A stretch of 64,000 bases of DNA from contig NC_052138.2 in assembly GCF_016086655.4 (NCBI RefSeq), positions 34,235,403-34,299,402 of the forward strand, written 5' to 3'. Position 1 is the first letter of the stretch. Every line of letters starts with the position of its first letter. The DNA comes from Lepeophtheirus salmonis (taxonomy: Eukaryota; Arthropoda; Copepoda; Siphonostomatoida; Caligidae). The notes below the pieces were generated by a model, which saw nothing but the letters and a program-made list of their open reading frames with translations, was not told the origin of the DNA and ran no database searches. This document shows positions 23,750-36,700 of this stretch, piece by piece. Both the position numbers and the translations under genes were made by a program.

Positions 23750-25760
23750 AAAAAGTATATATTCGCGCAATAAAACTGTCAGTTGTGCGGTTGCCATTTG
23801 TGATTCTCCTAACAACGTAATTTATAATCATTTTCCAAATAATCCCTCAAGGAGGAAAAATGGGAAAGTGCTTGTCATCGAAAAGACCCCTTAGGAAAAT
23901 ACCCTAGAATTTGTGATAATCATTTTGAGGAAAATGCTTATAAAAGAGATTTAAAAGGTGAACTGCGAGGACTACTTATAAGAAGAAAATTGAAAAAAGA
24001 TGTTATCCCTTCCAGAGGATCATACCTGGAGAAGGATTTGAGCCAGATTCAAGGAAAACGAAATGAATTAAGATAGTGGAGTATTTTGAAGAAGATTCTA
24101 ATGAAAGATATTCGGAGACATTAGACAAATAATCTCAAACCAACGTAAAATCAACTCAAACACTTGTATTAGAAAAGGTTAGCGCATCTAATCAAACATG
24201 TGTATCCCGGATTATACAAATTAGAAAGCTTCTAATACCAGAAAAGGTCCACTTATTCCAGAACTCAAGTCACTAAGGAAACAGAATACAGATTTACACG
24301 AAAAAGTGAAAATCCTTCAATCGGAATATAGATTATTAAAATGCAAATCTAATTTTAAGGAAGCGATGAGAAGAGAACCGGAAAAGAGATTTACTAAATC
24401 ACAATGTAAACTCATTATCAGTGGGAAGAATGAGTAGGGTTTTGTTAAAGGACTAATTTTGAAACCTCTTTCCTCAAAAGCCAACCGTTACATTCAATCC
24501 AGTGGTCTACCTCCGGTTCCTAGTGTAACAACCCTCAAACAGTGGATCCGAAATTTTAAAACACCTCCTGGAATACAATCAAATTTTATTAAAATTATCG
24601 CTCTAGAAATCAAATCCAACGAAACTCAAAATAGAAACTAAGCATTCTTCCGAGATGAAGCTCCCGACTAATATCAAAAAAGGACTTTGGATGTGCTTAT
24701 GGAGTAAATTTGGCTATACAAAAATATATTATCCAAAGCATGATAAATGTGATTGGAACAATGAAACAAATTAGGAGAAATAAAAATGGTGAAGTGGTGT
24801 TGACTAAGCCCTCTGCTTTGAAGCCCTACCAAAAGAGCATAAGTATTTCTTCTAAATCTTTGATATCATTGTATCAACAGATAAATAATCAAAGTGGCCT
24901 TCCATATATATTGACTTCTCGTTTAAATCAAGATTGCCTTGATTTTTTTTTTTTTTTCGGGCATAAGATATAATGGATGAATCCACTCTCATCCTAATGC
25001 GGTATAGGCCAAGGATGGATTTCAGATACTCGCAATAAGTGGCTCAGAAAAATGGTTATTGAGAATGCTCCCGTCAGATCTGAATGTTTTGTTTCTATGT
25101 TTCAACAAATTACAGGTTTTAGTATCACCAATGCACCAATCTATATATAATAATCCTGCATCTCCTTTTAGGTCCTATTTTGAGCAAAGCAGATTCTGAA
25201 GATAATGTAGAATTTTATCAAGACTTTGATCATATAATTTATTCTCAATTCATTAAAGGTGAGATTGAGGAAGATACAAATAATGATAAAAATACAATAG
25301 AACAACTATCTAATGATTTACATCTTCCTAAAAATCTCTGAAGATGAAGGATTTATTTATGTTGCTGAGTATGTGGCTAAATCGTTACATCAAAAAATTT
25401 CTACTCTGGGGTGTAATCCAGCATCCAAGTTCCTCCAAGTCCATGGTTTAAAACATTGTCAAGAGTAGGACTGCTTCAACCATCGGAATCTTTTTTGGAA
25501 TTTTGAAAAAAAATAAAGAAGCATTTCATTAAGTTTCATCGGCCTTTTTTGGATACCGAACCATATGTGATGGATCGACTCATCAGCATAATTGTAGAAA
25601 AGTATCCTAAGGAAGAATATGAAGTTATAAAAAAAATTAATCGCACTCGTACTAATCGCATTAGACTAGAGTATATTAATATTGAAAACAAAAGTAGCAT
25701 AAAAAGAAAAATAGCAAGTAACGTGCAAAAAACTGTTCATTTCATTAGTTAAAAAATAGA
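23750..25760 (+). pseudogene. P-element/THAP9-like transposase, decayed
   Basis: A THAP zinc-finger region opens the element. CAVAICDSPNNV (about 23784) leads to YNHFPNNPSRRK, and RICDNHFEENAYKRDLKG follows in a shifted frame; together these give the C2CH pattern of THAP domains. A coiled-coil-like stretch (LRKQNTDLHEKVKIL) follows near 24275. Then come transposase pieces at 24459-24641, a stretch at 24710-24950 ending LTSRLNQDCLDF (the place where P elements carry a conserved LTSRLNQD.LE.FF block), EGFIYVAEYVAKSLHQK near 25350, and a C-terminal basic tail at 25549-25752. Many stops and frameshifts are present, and terminal repeats were not identified. The family assignment is firm; activity is excluded for this copy. 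Confidence 0.75.
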
Positions 25761-28407
25761 AACGGAAATTATATATATTCTTTTTGAGGCTCATAATTTA
25801 ATTTTAAACAATAAACTTTCAAAATGTGAGTGCCTCTGTTCTAGCTAAGTCTCAAAACCTTGTCAAGCAATTCCTCGGAAATTGGAAGGCCAACATTTTT
25901 TTTCGAAGTAAAAGAGTTCTTCTTTTACACAACTGTAATGCTATTGGGGGCAAAGTTTTCTTCTTGTGCCAAATCCACAAATAGTCAATATGGGAACTGT
26001 TTGACTATGGATTAATCCGTTCTATTTCAATAAAGTATTAGTTTTAAGATACTTAAGTTTAACTAAATCACTACATATGATTTTTTTTATTTTAAATTCA
26101 TGATCCCCAGTATATGTAATTATGTTGCACTTTATCACAATGACCTATTCTTTAATACCGGGAGTGACGAAGTAACACGATCTTTTATTAGATTGAACTC
26201 CCCACATTCTCTAAGGAGTCTTCATCTAGTATCTTCTATTTGATGGAGAATGCTTATCTTAACAAACGACAGTCAATACAAACATCTTATAAGTAATTAC
26301 AATATATATATGGATTGAATATATTGTTCTTGGATGGAATGATAGAATTGATGATGACAAGGCATTTGAGTGAAATCCGACTATCTTCTTTGTTCCTTGC
26401 TGTACTCCACTACGGCAAAGTGATCCTCTGTGGAACCTGAGACTTAGCTTCATATGTTTGACTACGACGTGGAAGATCCTCAATGTGTTTGAATGTCTGT
26501 TAATAAAATGAAGACCTTGTCAAATTATAGAATCAGGAATGTAGATTGCTTCTTTTTGTATGCGATGGAAAATGTTAACAAAACACGCAACTACTTATAC
26601 ACTATGACGTCACAAAAATAAAAACCCAGTCATATTCTCAAAAACTATATTTTTTGGAGAAAAATATCCAAAGTCCATAGGTGTCAACAAAAAATAAAAA
26701 AAATTATTGAATAAAATGTCAAAAATAAATTTTAATTTAAGATTTTTAGAAAAAAAATTCTAATATTATGCTTTTTTGATAAAAATTTCAAAAGTACTTA
26801 GTTATTCAAAGAAAATTAAATTTTTGGTAAGAAGGTTTGAAAAATTCAATTAAAAAAAAAAAAAGATTCAAATATTAAATTTTCTAATAAAAAAGCAAAA
26901 ATTATTATTGCAAATTAAATATTATTTTTCTGACGCTGATTCCAGAAAAAACACCCGATTCTTCGATTCCGATTAATTGTCCCATCATTTCTATTTTTTC
27001 ACCCCAAATTCACATCATAATTCCATATTAAATAGTCAATAGTACAATCCATAAACATGGTGCACTGACAATTTTGTGAAAATTTGCATATTACAAAACA
27101 TATTAATATGTTTTTTATGACCGATTAAATTTATTTATAGATTATATCAATCAAAAAGTTTCATCAACTGCATTTGAATACAAACTGTCAAGGACAGTTT
27201 CAACTGATTAAAAAATTTAATATAATTTAAAAATATATATATTTTTCAAACAATAAATCAGTAGACTTTTTAATATATTAAATTGTTACTTTGAATATAT
27301 TATAGTACTTTACAAAATTGGACCCATACAATTTCGATAATTGGATTTTGAAATATTCCATATTCCATAACGATCCATGTCGTTCAACAATCTAATACGA
27401 CTTTCTAAATCTTTTCAGTCAAGTATTTTTTATATATATTTTTTTATAATAAACATCTGTTCTATGGATAAATGTAGAGATATAATCACTTCTCTAAAAA
27501 AATCCCACGGCACTCAAAGCCATATTTTCAGATTTTAATGGTGTAATTTGCCACTTTATATACAGGAGTAAACTTTTTTTTAAATTATTAAAAGATGTCG
27601 AGTAATCTCCCCCGTATCATTCAATATTTCCGACCATCTACCGATAATTAAATTTCCAACTTTGTTTATCAACAGAATTTCTTCATCGACGTTTTTAAAG
27701 ATAAAATTTCCTTCATTTCCCATCCTTTGAGTCATAAAAAATATAATCCAACCCCTGACATTGATAAATTTGCGAACATTTTCACCTCATATGCTGTAAA
27801 AAAATATTTTTGTTTGTTTCTGACTGCCTCTTGCTTTCTAAATATATTTTTAAAAAACAATGGGAATATAGTAGAATTTTGGAAAAACCTATTATTCACT
27901 TAGATGTACAATATGTAGGAAATGAATTGATGTTCACTGTTCAAAATACTAAAATATAAATACATACAGCAAGAGACCAACTCTATGTATACCTAAATAT
28001 ACGTAATGTATATATTGTAACGACTGTCATTACAGCAATGACATACATATATTACCAAGTGCTTTCACGTAACGTCGATATTTTTGATATGGGCCATTTG
28101 TGGGGCTAAACAACCAAATATTATGTTAATAAAAACTCTATTTTTTTCGATTAGATTATGGAAAATGGTGAATTACTACCGTGTATTTATCAAAATAAAT
28201 ATATCTATTTACTGTTCAACTTTATTATTGATGTAATAAAGGCTCCTTTGTCTAAATTACAATATTTTTTGAAGTGTCACACTTTTGTCCTATTTGTTAT
28301 ATTTCCATGTTTAACCCTTATAACTTTTTATAAACAATTATCTAAAAAAAAAACTGTAAACAAAAAATAAGCAAAATCAACTGAGAAATAAGAGTATTAC
28401 TAAAAAC
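25761..28407. other. Non-coding with A-rich repeat family B
   Basis: No gene was recognised. At 26570-26600 the words AAACACGCAACTACTTAT and CTATGACGTCA match family D at 42950-43000. At 26630-26960 an A/T-rich block with ATTAAATTTTCT words ends in GATTCCGATTAATTGTCCC, which is shared with 41720-41750. Open frames at 26259-26483 and 28158-28370 have no recognisable domain. Confidence 0.45.
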
Positions 28408-29100
28408 ATGGAACAATGCAGAGCTGTAATTCTGGCACTATCCACGCGTGGAAAATCACCATCAGAGATCATTAAATTGCTGGGATGTCACCACTCTACT
28501 GTCTACCGGATGACCGCAAGAGGCATACCAAAAAGCTTCCACAAGGTCGAATACAAGGTTTAAGAAGCCAAAAGAATTGACTGAGGGAGTAAAATGCACC
28601 ATTGAAGGCAGAAGAAACAAGGTGACCGTCAACGACATTGCTCGTGAATTTGACAGCAACCAGACCACCATCCCCTGCTTGGTGAAGCAACATTAAAACC
28701 CTAATGCCTACAAGAGAACAACTCTTAAGGTATTGAAGCCCTTGGATCTAGTCTTGAGTGTGACTCGTTGCAAAATCTTCTTCAACAAGCTTGATAAGCA
28801 AGACTCTTGGTCTCTCCACAGCACCAACTGTTTGTCTCAAAACTTTGGTATTTTTGGGCAACTTAGTTTAAGATTATGGGAGCCTGATACATAACAAAGG
28901 GCCAACTGAAGGCCACTTTCATCACTGTTTGATCTAACCAAGAGACGACCTTTGTAAAGAACTGCTGTGCAAAGTCCCACACCAGCCTGAAACTTGTTAT
29001 TAAAGAAGAAGAAGGCTATATTGATAGACTATTGAAATAAAGTGTCCCTCGATTATATTTATGAATTAAATTTTCCAAATTTGGTAATTTTTTTTGAAAT
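28408..29100 (+). mobile_element. Tc1/mariner-type transposon relic
   Basis: An ATG at 28408 opens MEQCRAVILALSTRGKSPSE, followed by IIKLLGCHHSTVYRM, a helix-turn-helix. A second DNA-binding half, KVTVNDIAREFDSNQTTI (about 28620-28672), follows in another frame. Decayed central sequence runs to about 29010. The C-terminal signature KVSLDYIYELNFPNLV lies near 29039-29087. The catalytic centre is largely deleted or scrambled. Minus-strand open frames over 28462-28693 are shadows. Confidence 0.65.
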
Positions 29101-30429
29101 ATAACAATTCTTGTAATGTTCGAAAAGTTTTACATTTATATCTATAAAACTATTAAGCTATTAAAACTAATGTTATTACAACAGTATATATAAGTATATT
29201 ACATAATACAATGAATAAACTATTATTTTTTTCAATAATCAAATATTTTTCGCCCATCATCCAGCATTTATTTTGTTTCTAATTGATCAAAAACAAAGGT
29301 AATTCTAAAATATAGGCAATTGATAAAGATTTTCAGTACCTATTTATTTGATTTTACTCTAATACCCCTTTTTTCTTTGGCATCCACTTAGAAGTAGGTC
29401 TCATATTTTATATTTAAAGCCATTTCAGGATGTTCCCTCAACTTTCTTTTCTTTTTTCATTTGATATCTAATTGAATAGTGACCATATTGTTATTTCTAT
29501 AAAAGCTTAGAGGTGAGAGAGCTAATATTTTGTAATAAATCAATTTAAGTATATAATTGATTGTTGTATTTTGTTTTGTTTTTAGAAAATATATTTTGAA
29601 TCTTACTATTTTTTTTTAATATTCTGGGTTTTTGTCTTCCTAGAATTTAAATTCTATTTGATTTTTAAGTCGAATTTTAGAATGCACAACATGATACATA
29701 ATTTATAGATAAGTCAAAGATAAAATAATATGAAGATTTTATCTAAGACTTATAAAAAGTGGCAGTTTCTACATTTTACTCAACTTTTCCACTTATACCA
29801 GGGGAGAAAACATCTCAGCTTAGTATATATATAATACAGCAGACACCCCTGAACAGGTTGCATTGAAAAATTAGGTTTGGACATTTTTAAATATGGCTTA
29901 AAGTTTAAATAAATATGAATTTAATAGTTTTGTTTTATGTAGCCACTTTTCATGATATTTAATTTAATGTTCTGTTTCCCATTAAAATATTTCAATTGGC
30001 AATGCAGCCCATTATATTTAAAGGTTAAACATCTCTGGCATAGAGTATTTTCAAATCTATAATGATAAAAATATATTAAAAGCAATACCAAATTATAATT
30101 TTAAAAACGATATCTAATTATACTCTTTATTACTATTCATCTTTTCCACGGGAACTTATAAAAATATTTGTTTTGCAAAAACTATTTTAAATATTGTAGG
30201 TTCAAATCATCTAAAATCACTAAATATACTTGAAAATTATCTAGAAATATCTAACCTCTTAAATATTTGTTTATTAAATCTTCTTATATCAATATATTTT
30301 TTGATGATTTTTGTTATACTATCTCCTGATTTTCTCATCCATTTCATAGGATAATAATAGTTTTATTTTAGTTTTGAAGAATGGGTTTTAAAAGAATACT
30401 TGTATTCGTATGTACTCAAATAATCCAAA
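29101..30429. other. Non-coding sequence beyond the TAB gene 3' end
   Basis: AT-rich sequence with no recognisable gene or repeat end. It lies downstream of the minus-strand TAB-like gene. Confidence 0.45.
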
Positions 30430-30445
30430 TTTATTTTTCTTTATT
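30430..30445 (-). promoter_or_regulatory. Candidate polyadenylation signals of the TAB-like gene
   Basis: Two AATAAA hexamers on the minus strand, at 30430-30435 and 30440-30445, lie about 175-190 bases beyond the stop codon of the TAB-like gene. The spacing suits a short 3' UTR. AATAAA is frequent by chance in this base composition. Confidence 0.4.
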
Positions 30446-30617
30446 TGTGGTTGTTACACATTAATAGATCAGAGTAGGGATATAAATTATTTAACTGAGA
30501 AAGTTAACAATCATGATAAATTTTGGACACTTCACAAATTGTGTAACTCTGAAAAATCGTAGTAAGGTGCCGTTTGGTTTACCTATGGTTTGGAGAACCA
30601 AAAGATCCAAGATGAGA

Positions 30618-30721
30618 TTAAAACATTTTGATTTTCATCTTTGGATCATCAAATGCATCGTTATCAATAAATAACTCCATCTCGGCATCTTCATGGAACT
30701 CACAATCGTATGAGGAGTCAT
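30618..30721 (-). CDS. TAB-like gene exon 8 (acidic C-terminal tail, stop)
   Basis: A strong acceptor (TTGTTCTTTCTTACAG) lies before 30721. Entered in phase 1 as exon 7 requires, the exon encodes SSYDCEFHEDAEMELFIDND then AFDDPKMKIKMF and a TAA at 30620-30618. AATAAA signals follow within 190 bases. It belongs to the TAB-like gene if intron 7 (43977-30722, about 13 kb) is real. Otherwise it is the last exon of a different minus-strand gene. Phase agreement and the unbroken run to exactly 631 codons favour the first reading. Confidence 0.55.
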
Positions 30722-33700
30722 CTGTAAGAAAGAACAATTAATAACATATAAAATATACCCGAATTCCATATTAGTATTATTCCCTCATCCCATTTCTCCT
30801 TAATATTTTCATTAAGATCCTATAGTTTGCTCTCAATTCTTCAGCAATTATTTTAGTTACAATTACTATTAAACCCTTATAAACTGTTATTCCACGGTTT
30901 TTTATTATCGAACGTCCTATAAAATGACTTCTTTACTACAAGCTTTTACCGTCAAAATAAAAAATGTTTCATTCACAGATCTACAACCAATATTTACCGC
31001 AATATACTGCTAAAACAGCACCAATTGTAGCTCTATTTTGGTAATAACTCTATGGTCAGCACCCTTGAATATATTTTGCAATACTTTTAAACAGTTACCA
31101 TTGATCAAGTCTTAGACTTCAAATTATATTAAAATACCAAAAAATTGGAGTTAATGAGTTAGAAAAGATTGACTCGTATCTGTTCAAGCAATTTTGATTC
31201 GAACATATTTGTCAAAAATTTTAGCATTACATATATAAAATTAAAACACATATATATTCGTAATTTCAGAACAGCAGAATGAACTTGACTTAAAATTCTT
31301 ATCCTATTTATCATCAATTCTATAAAATCCTAATTTTTTTAGTTTTAATTTAGAGCATATAATATATTATAAGAGTTAATTAAAATTTGGATTTTGTATC
31401 AAAAAGAACAATTCATGTAAATCGTATTATAACTATATATCTCTTTATAAGCAAAAGATAAATTAAGATCCCATCAGCACTCAAACACATTGTCTATAAT
31501 ATTCATTATTTGTTTTAAAATGGAAAAGTATATTTTTGAATTTGTTAATTTGCAATTCTAACTGAAAATTTTTATTTGAAACCATTAAGATTTATTTCCC
31601 TATTATAAAAATTAAATATGAAACAAAAAGAGAAATTGTTGAAACGAATCACATTTATAAAAATTACACCTTTCGAATGAAAACACATAAATTAGTAGCT
31701 TTCTTGTCCAACGGGACACGTATTAAGTTGTTAATCCCAGTAAACACAGCGAAGTCGCTATTAAAAAGTGTCTCACTCTCCAGATCCACATCCCCCCCCA
31801 ATGGAAGGGCCAAGGAAAAAAACAAATTCAAAAAATAGACTAAATCAACAGAAAATTAAATATGGAGCTTTCTGCCTTCCCTTGCATAGTGGAGTAGGGG
31901 AAGGTCCAGTAAAAAAATAATTTGAATTGAATTTGAAACTATCAAGAGACCTTTGAAAGAGAGCAGCCTGAAGAAAACTTTTTCAAAAGCACACCTCCCA
32001 CTCAGAGGAAAGTGATGCGAAGAGCTGGACTGTCTTTTAACAACTGACAATGTTTAAAACTTGAATATTTATTTATTCGTTTCATATTATTTTCTATAAA
32101 TTATAATTTTTAATTTTTTACTAATTAGTTTGTAATACTTAAGTACTTATACTAATAAAATAGTCTTATTTTATGAAAATTCCGTAATAAATTTTAAAAA
32201 CTAAATTGACCAAAAATCAATAAATATCGACCTGTTTTAAAGGGAATTTTTTTAAAATTAAAATGCAAGGTGTATTCTATAACATCAGCAAGGATATAAA
32301 TCACTTGAAGAAAAAATATTTTCGCTTCTAAGTAAGGTCCTTTATTTTACCTCCTTTTTAAAGTGGTTATAAATATTTTTTATTAATTGTAATCAAGATA
32401 AAGTAATAAATGATTCATTTTTCAAATGCTGAATGTTTGTATAACATTGTTATTTACTTTGATTCTCATGTATATAGTTCTTTCATGTCAAAATGTGAAT
32501 CGTAACTATACCTTGAAAAATTAGATTTTTTTTTAAAAGCTTCACAGGCCAAACCTGTATTGAAAGTTTTAATGGTCATTCTCATGTTCTACAGCTTTTA
32601 TAACAATAATAAATTAGGGTTTCTGCCTGCTCTCAAAAATGATGTTGCATGGTGTTATATATGAAATAATAGTATCTCATAACCCTGAATGAGAGGATAA
32701 GTGCAAATTTAGTTAGATGTTTGCTGCTGGGATTACATTATATTATTCTAAGTCAAAATCATAAGATCCTGAAAGATTAAGTCGCGGGCAAAAATTTTGA
32801 ATCTAAACAATTTAGACAACTTGAAAACTAATGTTGGAATGGACATTCTCTGAGTACTTATCAAAAGCTGAATAGTATTTTAAAAAAAAAGTGGGAAAAG
32901 TTCTTATATTTACTGTAAGTCCAAGTCGAATTTCAAGTCTTTGCTCACAAGCCCAAGTCCTTGAATTTTTTTTATCAAGTCCTCAGATTTTTTTTTTTTT
33001 TGGATTCCATTTCAAGTTCATTTTATGATACGGTTCATAGAGTTCAAAATTTTATTGAGTTCTATATATATAACTTAATCTGGGAGACTTGATTTTGAAT
33101 AACTCCTGATGGGAGTCGAGTTTAAAAGAGACTCCCTGTAGAGGCTTTGTTAACACAATTATATATTTTATTATTGGCAAGTGTATTGATTATTTAATTA
33201 ATGGCGAATAATGTTTAATAATAAGTATATTTTAGCATGTAATCATCTTTATACATTGGTTGTTCAAGAGGATTTTTATTCCTGATAACATTTAATTTAT
33301 CGAATTCAAGGGATGGTGCACCTCAACAGAAGCAATATAATGTCTATAGCTTGGCTTGTAAAATGTCATGTGGACTCTGCCCCATCGAAAACAACTATGA
33401 AACGATGGTTTGCCGATTTCAAACGTGGTCGTACGGACACCGATGATGCTGAACGCCCTGGTAGGGGAAATCAGGTAGCTATTCCGGAAAACATTGAAAA
33501 AACCCCGAAAATCATCAAAGTGAAGTTGCAAAGAGATAGCTGACACTCTAAAGTTATCAAAAGATAGTGTTTACACCATCATACACGAACATTTGGGTAT
33601 GGAAAAGCTGTTTTCCAAATGGGTGCCGGGTTTACTCATCCGAGAGCAAAAGCAACAACGAGAAGATGATTCAAAGAGCTGCTTGGAGATTTTCACGGGA

Positions 33701-36700
33701 AATAAGGAGTTTTTGCGTGGGTATATCAAAATGGATTAAACATAGATTCACCACTTCACTCCAAAATCAAAACGGCAGTCTGCTGAGTGGTGTGCAGACG
33801 GAGAAAGCCGTCCAAAGACTCAAACATCAGCTGGGAAGGCCACTGTATTTTGGGATTCGGATAGAATTTTATTCATTGACTACTTGGAACATAACAGTGA
33901 CTATTATACCGGTTTGTTGGATCGTTTGAAGGCCGAAATTACACAGAAAATACCTCATTTACAGAAGAAAAAGGTGCTCTTTCACCAAGACAATGAACCG
34001 TGTCACAAGTCAATAAAAACAGCCACAAAATTAGTCAAATTGGGTTTCGAATTGCTACCGCACCCACTATATTCTCCAGATCTGGCCCCCAGCGGCTACT
34101 GGCTCTTTGCAAAACTCAAAAGATGCTCTGTGGAAAGAGGTTTGGCTCAGTTGAGGAAGTGATTGTCGAAACGGAAGCATATTTTGAAGGTCTCGATAAA
34201 TCGTTCTACCCCTTGGGATCGAAAAGCCAGAGAAATGTTGGAATCATTGTATCGTTCTAAAAGGAAAATATATTGATGAATAAAAATGAAATTGGAAGAA
34301 AAATGTTGTTTTCCTATCTAGGCCCGGGACTTATTAAAATAAAATATATAATAAAAGGTATTACAGGGATAAATTTTTAAGGCCTTTTATTTGTTGGTTC
34401 CATTTTGACATTCATTTTTGCTTATTATTTATGAACAAAAGGTTTGTATTCTTATAAAACCTGCTTATTTCGGCTTTCTAAATATGCGATATCGACACAC
34501 ATCATTTTTTAGTCCTTAATGGAGAATTATACGATGCTATCACACCTAGTAATAAATATTGCACAATTTCCATCTCTTTTACTGAAATCAGATTATCATT
34601 TTAAAATGGTACATTTCATAATAATCAATCAAATATGAACTTCTTATGTTTTCTCTTAACAAATATACATTATTCATGTCAATGATAAATGACTCTTATT
34701 AATGAATGTGCATATTCTATCCATTTACAATAAAAAAGATCACATAATCTCAAAAAGATGACATAAAAAGCATGAGTACGAAGTAATAGTTCTATTATAT
34801 AATATTTGCTAAATATTTGCAAATAAATATTTCTATATATTTGCAATACTCAACTGACTCACTTCTAAATGATAATCATGATGTCAATTTATATATAAGC
34901 GTAAATCTTGAACAGTCATTGTATTATTAATCATGATCTCAGCAACAAATATGGGAGTCCTCTTCTGGTTCTTGATTAGACTAGGACAATAATCCGCGTG
35001 AATTAATTGCACAAATTTATATGTTTGTCTTTTCCCCGCTCTTTTTACTAATTGTTTATTTGATAGGAGTGAAAAAATATGTTCTAGAACAACTAATCCC
35101 ACACAACTAAATAATAAATGCTTGCATCTTACTCTAAATATTATATTTTTGATAAGGTTTACAATAGTAGAGATTGATCTAATCGATATCGTGATAAAAT
35201 GGAATGAAGATGTTCTTGTGACCTATTTATGTTTTCTGTAAAATATGTAAGCATATACAAAGTAACAAATAAGTTTTCCTCGTTTAAACTATTGGATATT
35301 TTTCGGATAACATAAACTTTTTTCATTTACTTTAAATATTTGAGAGAAAAAACATTAGATAAGTTCTACAAAAATATCTAAGAATAATTAAAAATGTATA
35401 TTAAATAGTTGTACCTATATTTGAGTTAGGCATATTTTAGCATCGAAAGAAGCAAATATGCACATATTTTGTTATCATTAAAAAGTCTTATTATTACTTT
35501 TATTTTGTTATTTATCTCTAAAATCATTTAATTCCTTTCAAAATAAGCATAGCATGTAATACACCTCAAATACTGAATAAAATATATATTATTTATTTCG
35601 ATAAAAACAAGGATATTAGTCAAATACGGTTTGTTTAATGTATGCAACTATATAATATAAAAAAAAAAGTTATAGCATACATTTGAATAATTAAGGTCAT
35701 ACTTTTTAATATTAAAAATTGTACTAAGATCATGATATCAGTATAATGCATGCGTTTTATGATCATTGGAGAAATATCAGAAGAGTTATCCTATAGGCTA
35801 TTCTTGCCCATAAAACTGAGGGGTTGAACATTTTCTTGATTGGAGCAACCTATAAAAATAAATAAGTGTTTAAGTTAGTCAATTTGATATAATATAAAAG
35901 ATGAATTGACTCTTTATATTCAACATTAATTTGTCAACTGAGGTAAGAAAAAGTATAACTATAATTATAATTATATCTATTATACACAATTTGATATTTT
36001 TATTTATAAATAAGCTACAATAATATCATGGATTACACGATACTTGGTAAGTGTGATGTTTTGAATAAAAAATGCTTGTTTTTACTTTATTCGAGGAGTT
36101 ATAAACTCATTTTGGGGTATCTAACCTCAATTGGGCTAGAGCAGGGATGTCCCACCCGTTGCACGCGGGCAGCACTACGGCCCACTAATCATTCTCACTT
36201 CAAGTAGTATTGTTTAGCAACATTGACATAATATCATCAAAACGTGTAGAACGGGCATAATACGTACAAACCTTGAAAAGTATTTCCCAGTAAAGGAATA
36301 TTTGAAAAATTATCTCTCTGGGTAAAAAATTTTTAATGGGAAAACAGAGAAAAAAAATTTATTTTTCAAAGCTGTTATTAATATTATTTGATTCTCGAAG
36401 ATAGAATATTTAAGTATAAAGTAATGTTACTATAAAAACATACAATCAGTACTGCCACATGTAAAAATAACTTTAACTTGTGGTGCCCTTGTAATAGTTT
36501 ACCAGATTAGATATCCTACTGCAGTTCGTCCTGAACGTGTTCAAGGGATGGTACATTGTTCATCCAGCGCCCGATATCCAAATTCATTAAGAAACTGGAG
36601 AAGCTGGAGACGGAATGTATTTGAAAAGGTCGAAAATTGTCCAAAAGCTGTGTCCCCTCAATTATAAATTGAGGGCATTCATACACCAGATGAAGTGGGT

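Noticed and set aside
31856..32050. Minus-strand 64-codon frame as a gene in intron 7
   Set aside because: No recognised domain, no supporting splice or polyadenylation signals, and no relatives in the window.
36147..36500. A complete hAT element starting at CAGGGATG
   Set aside because: No mirrored right end or 8-bp duplication was found, so only one end is claimed.
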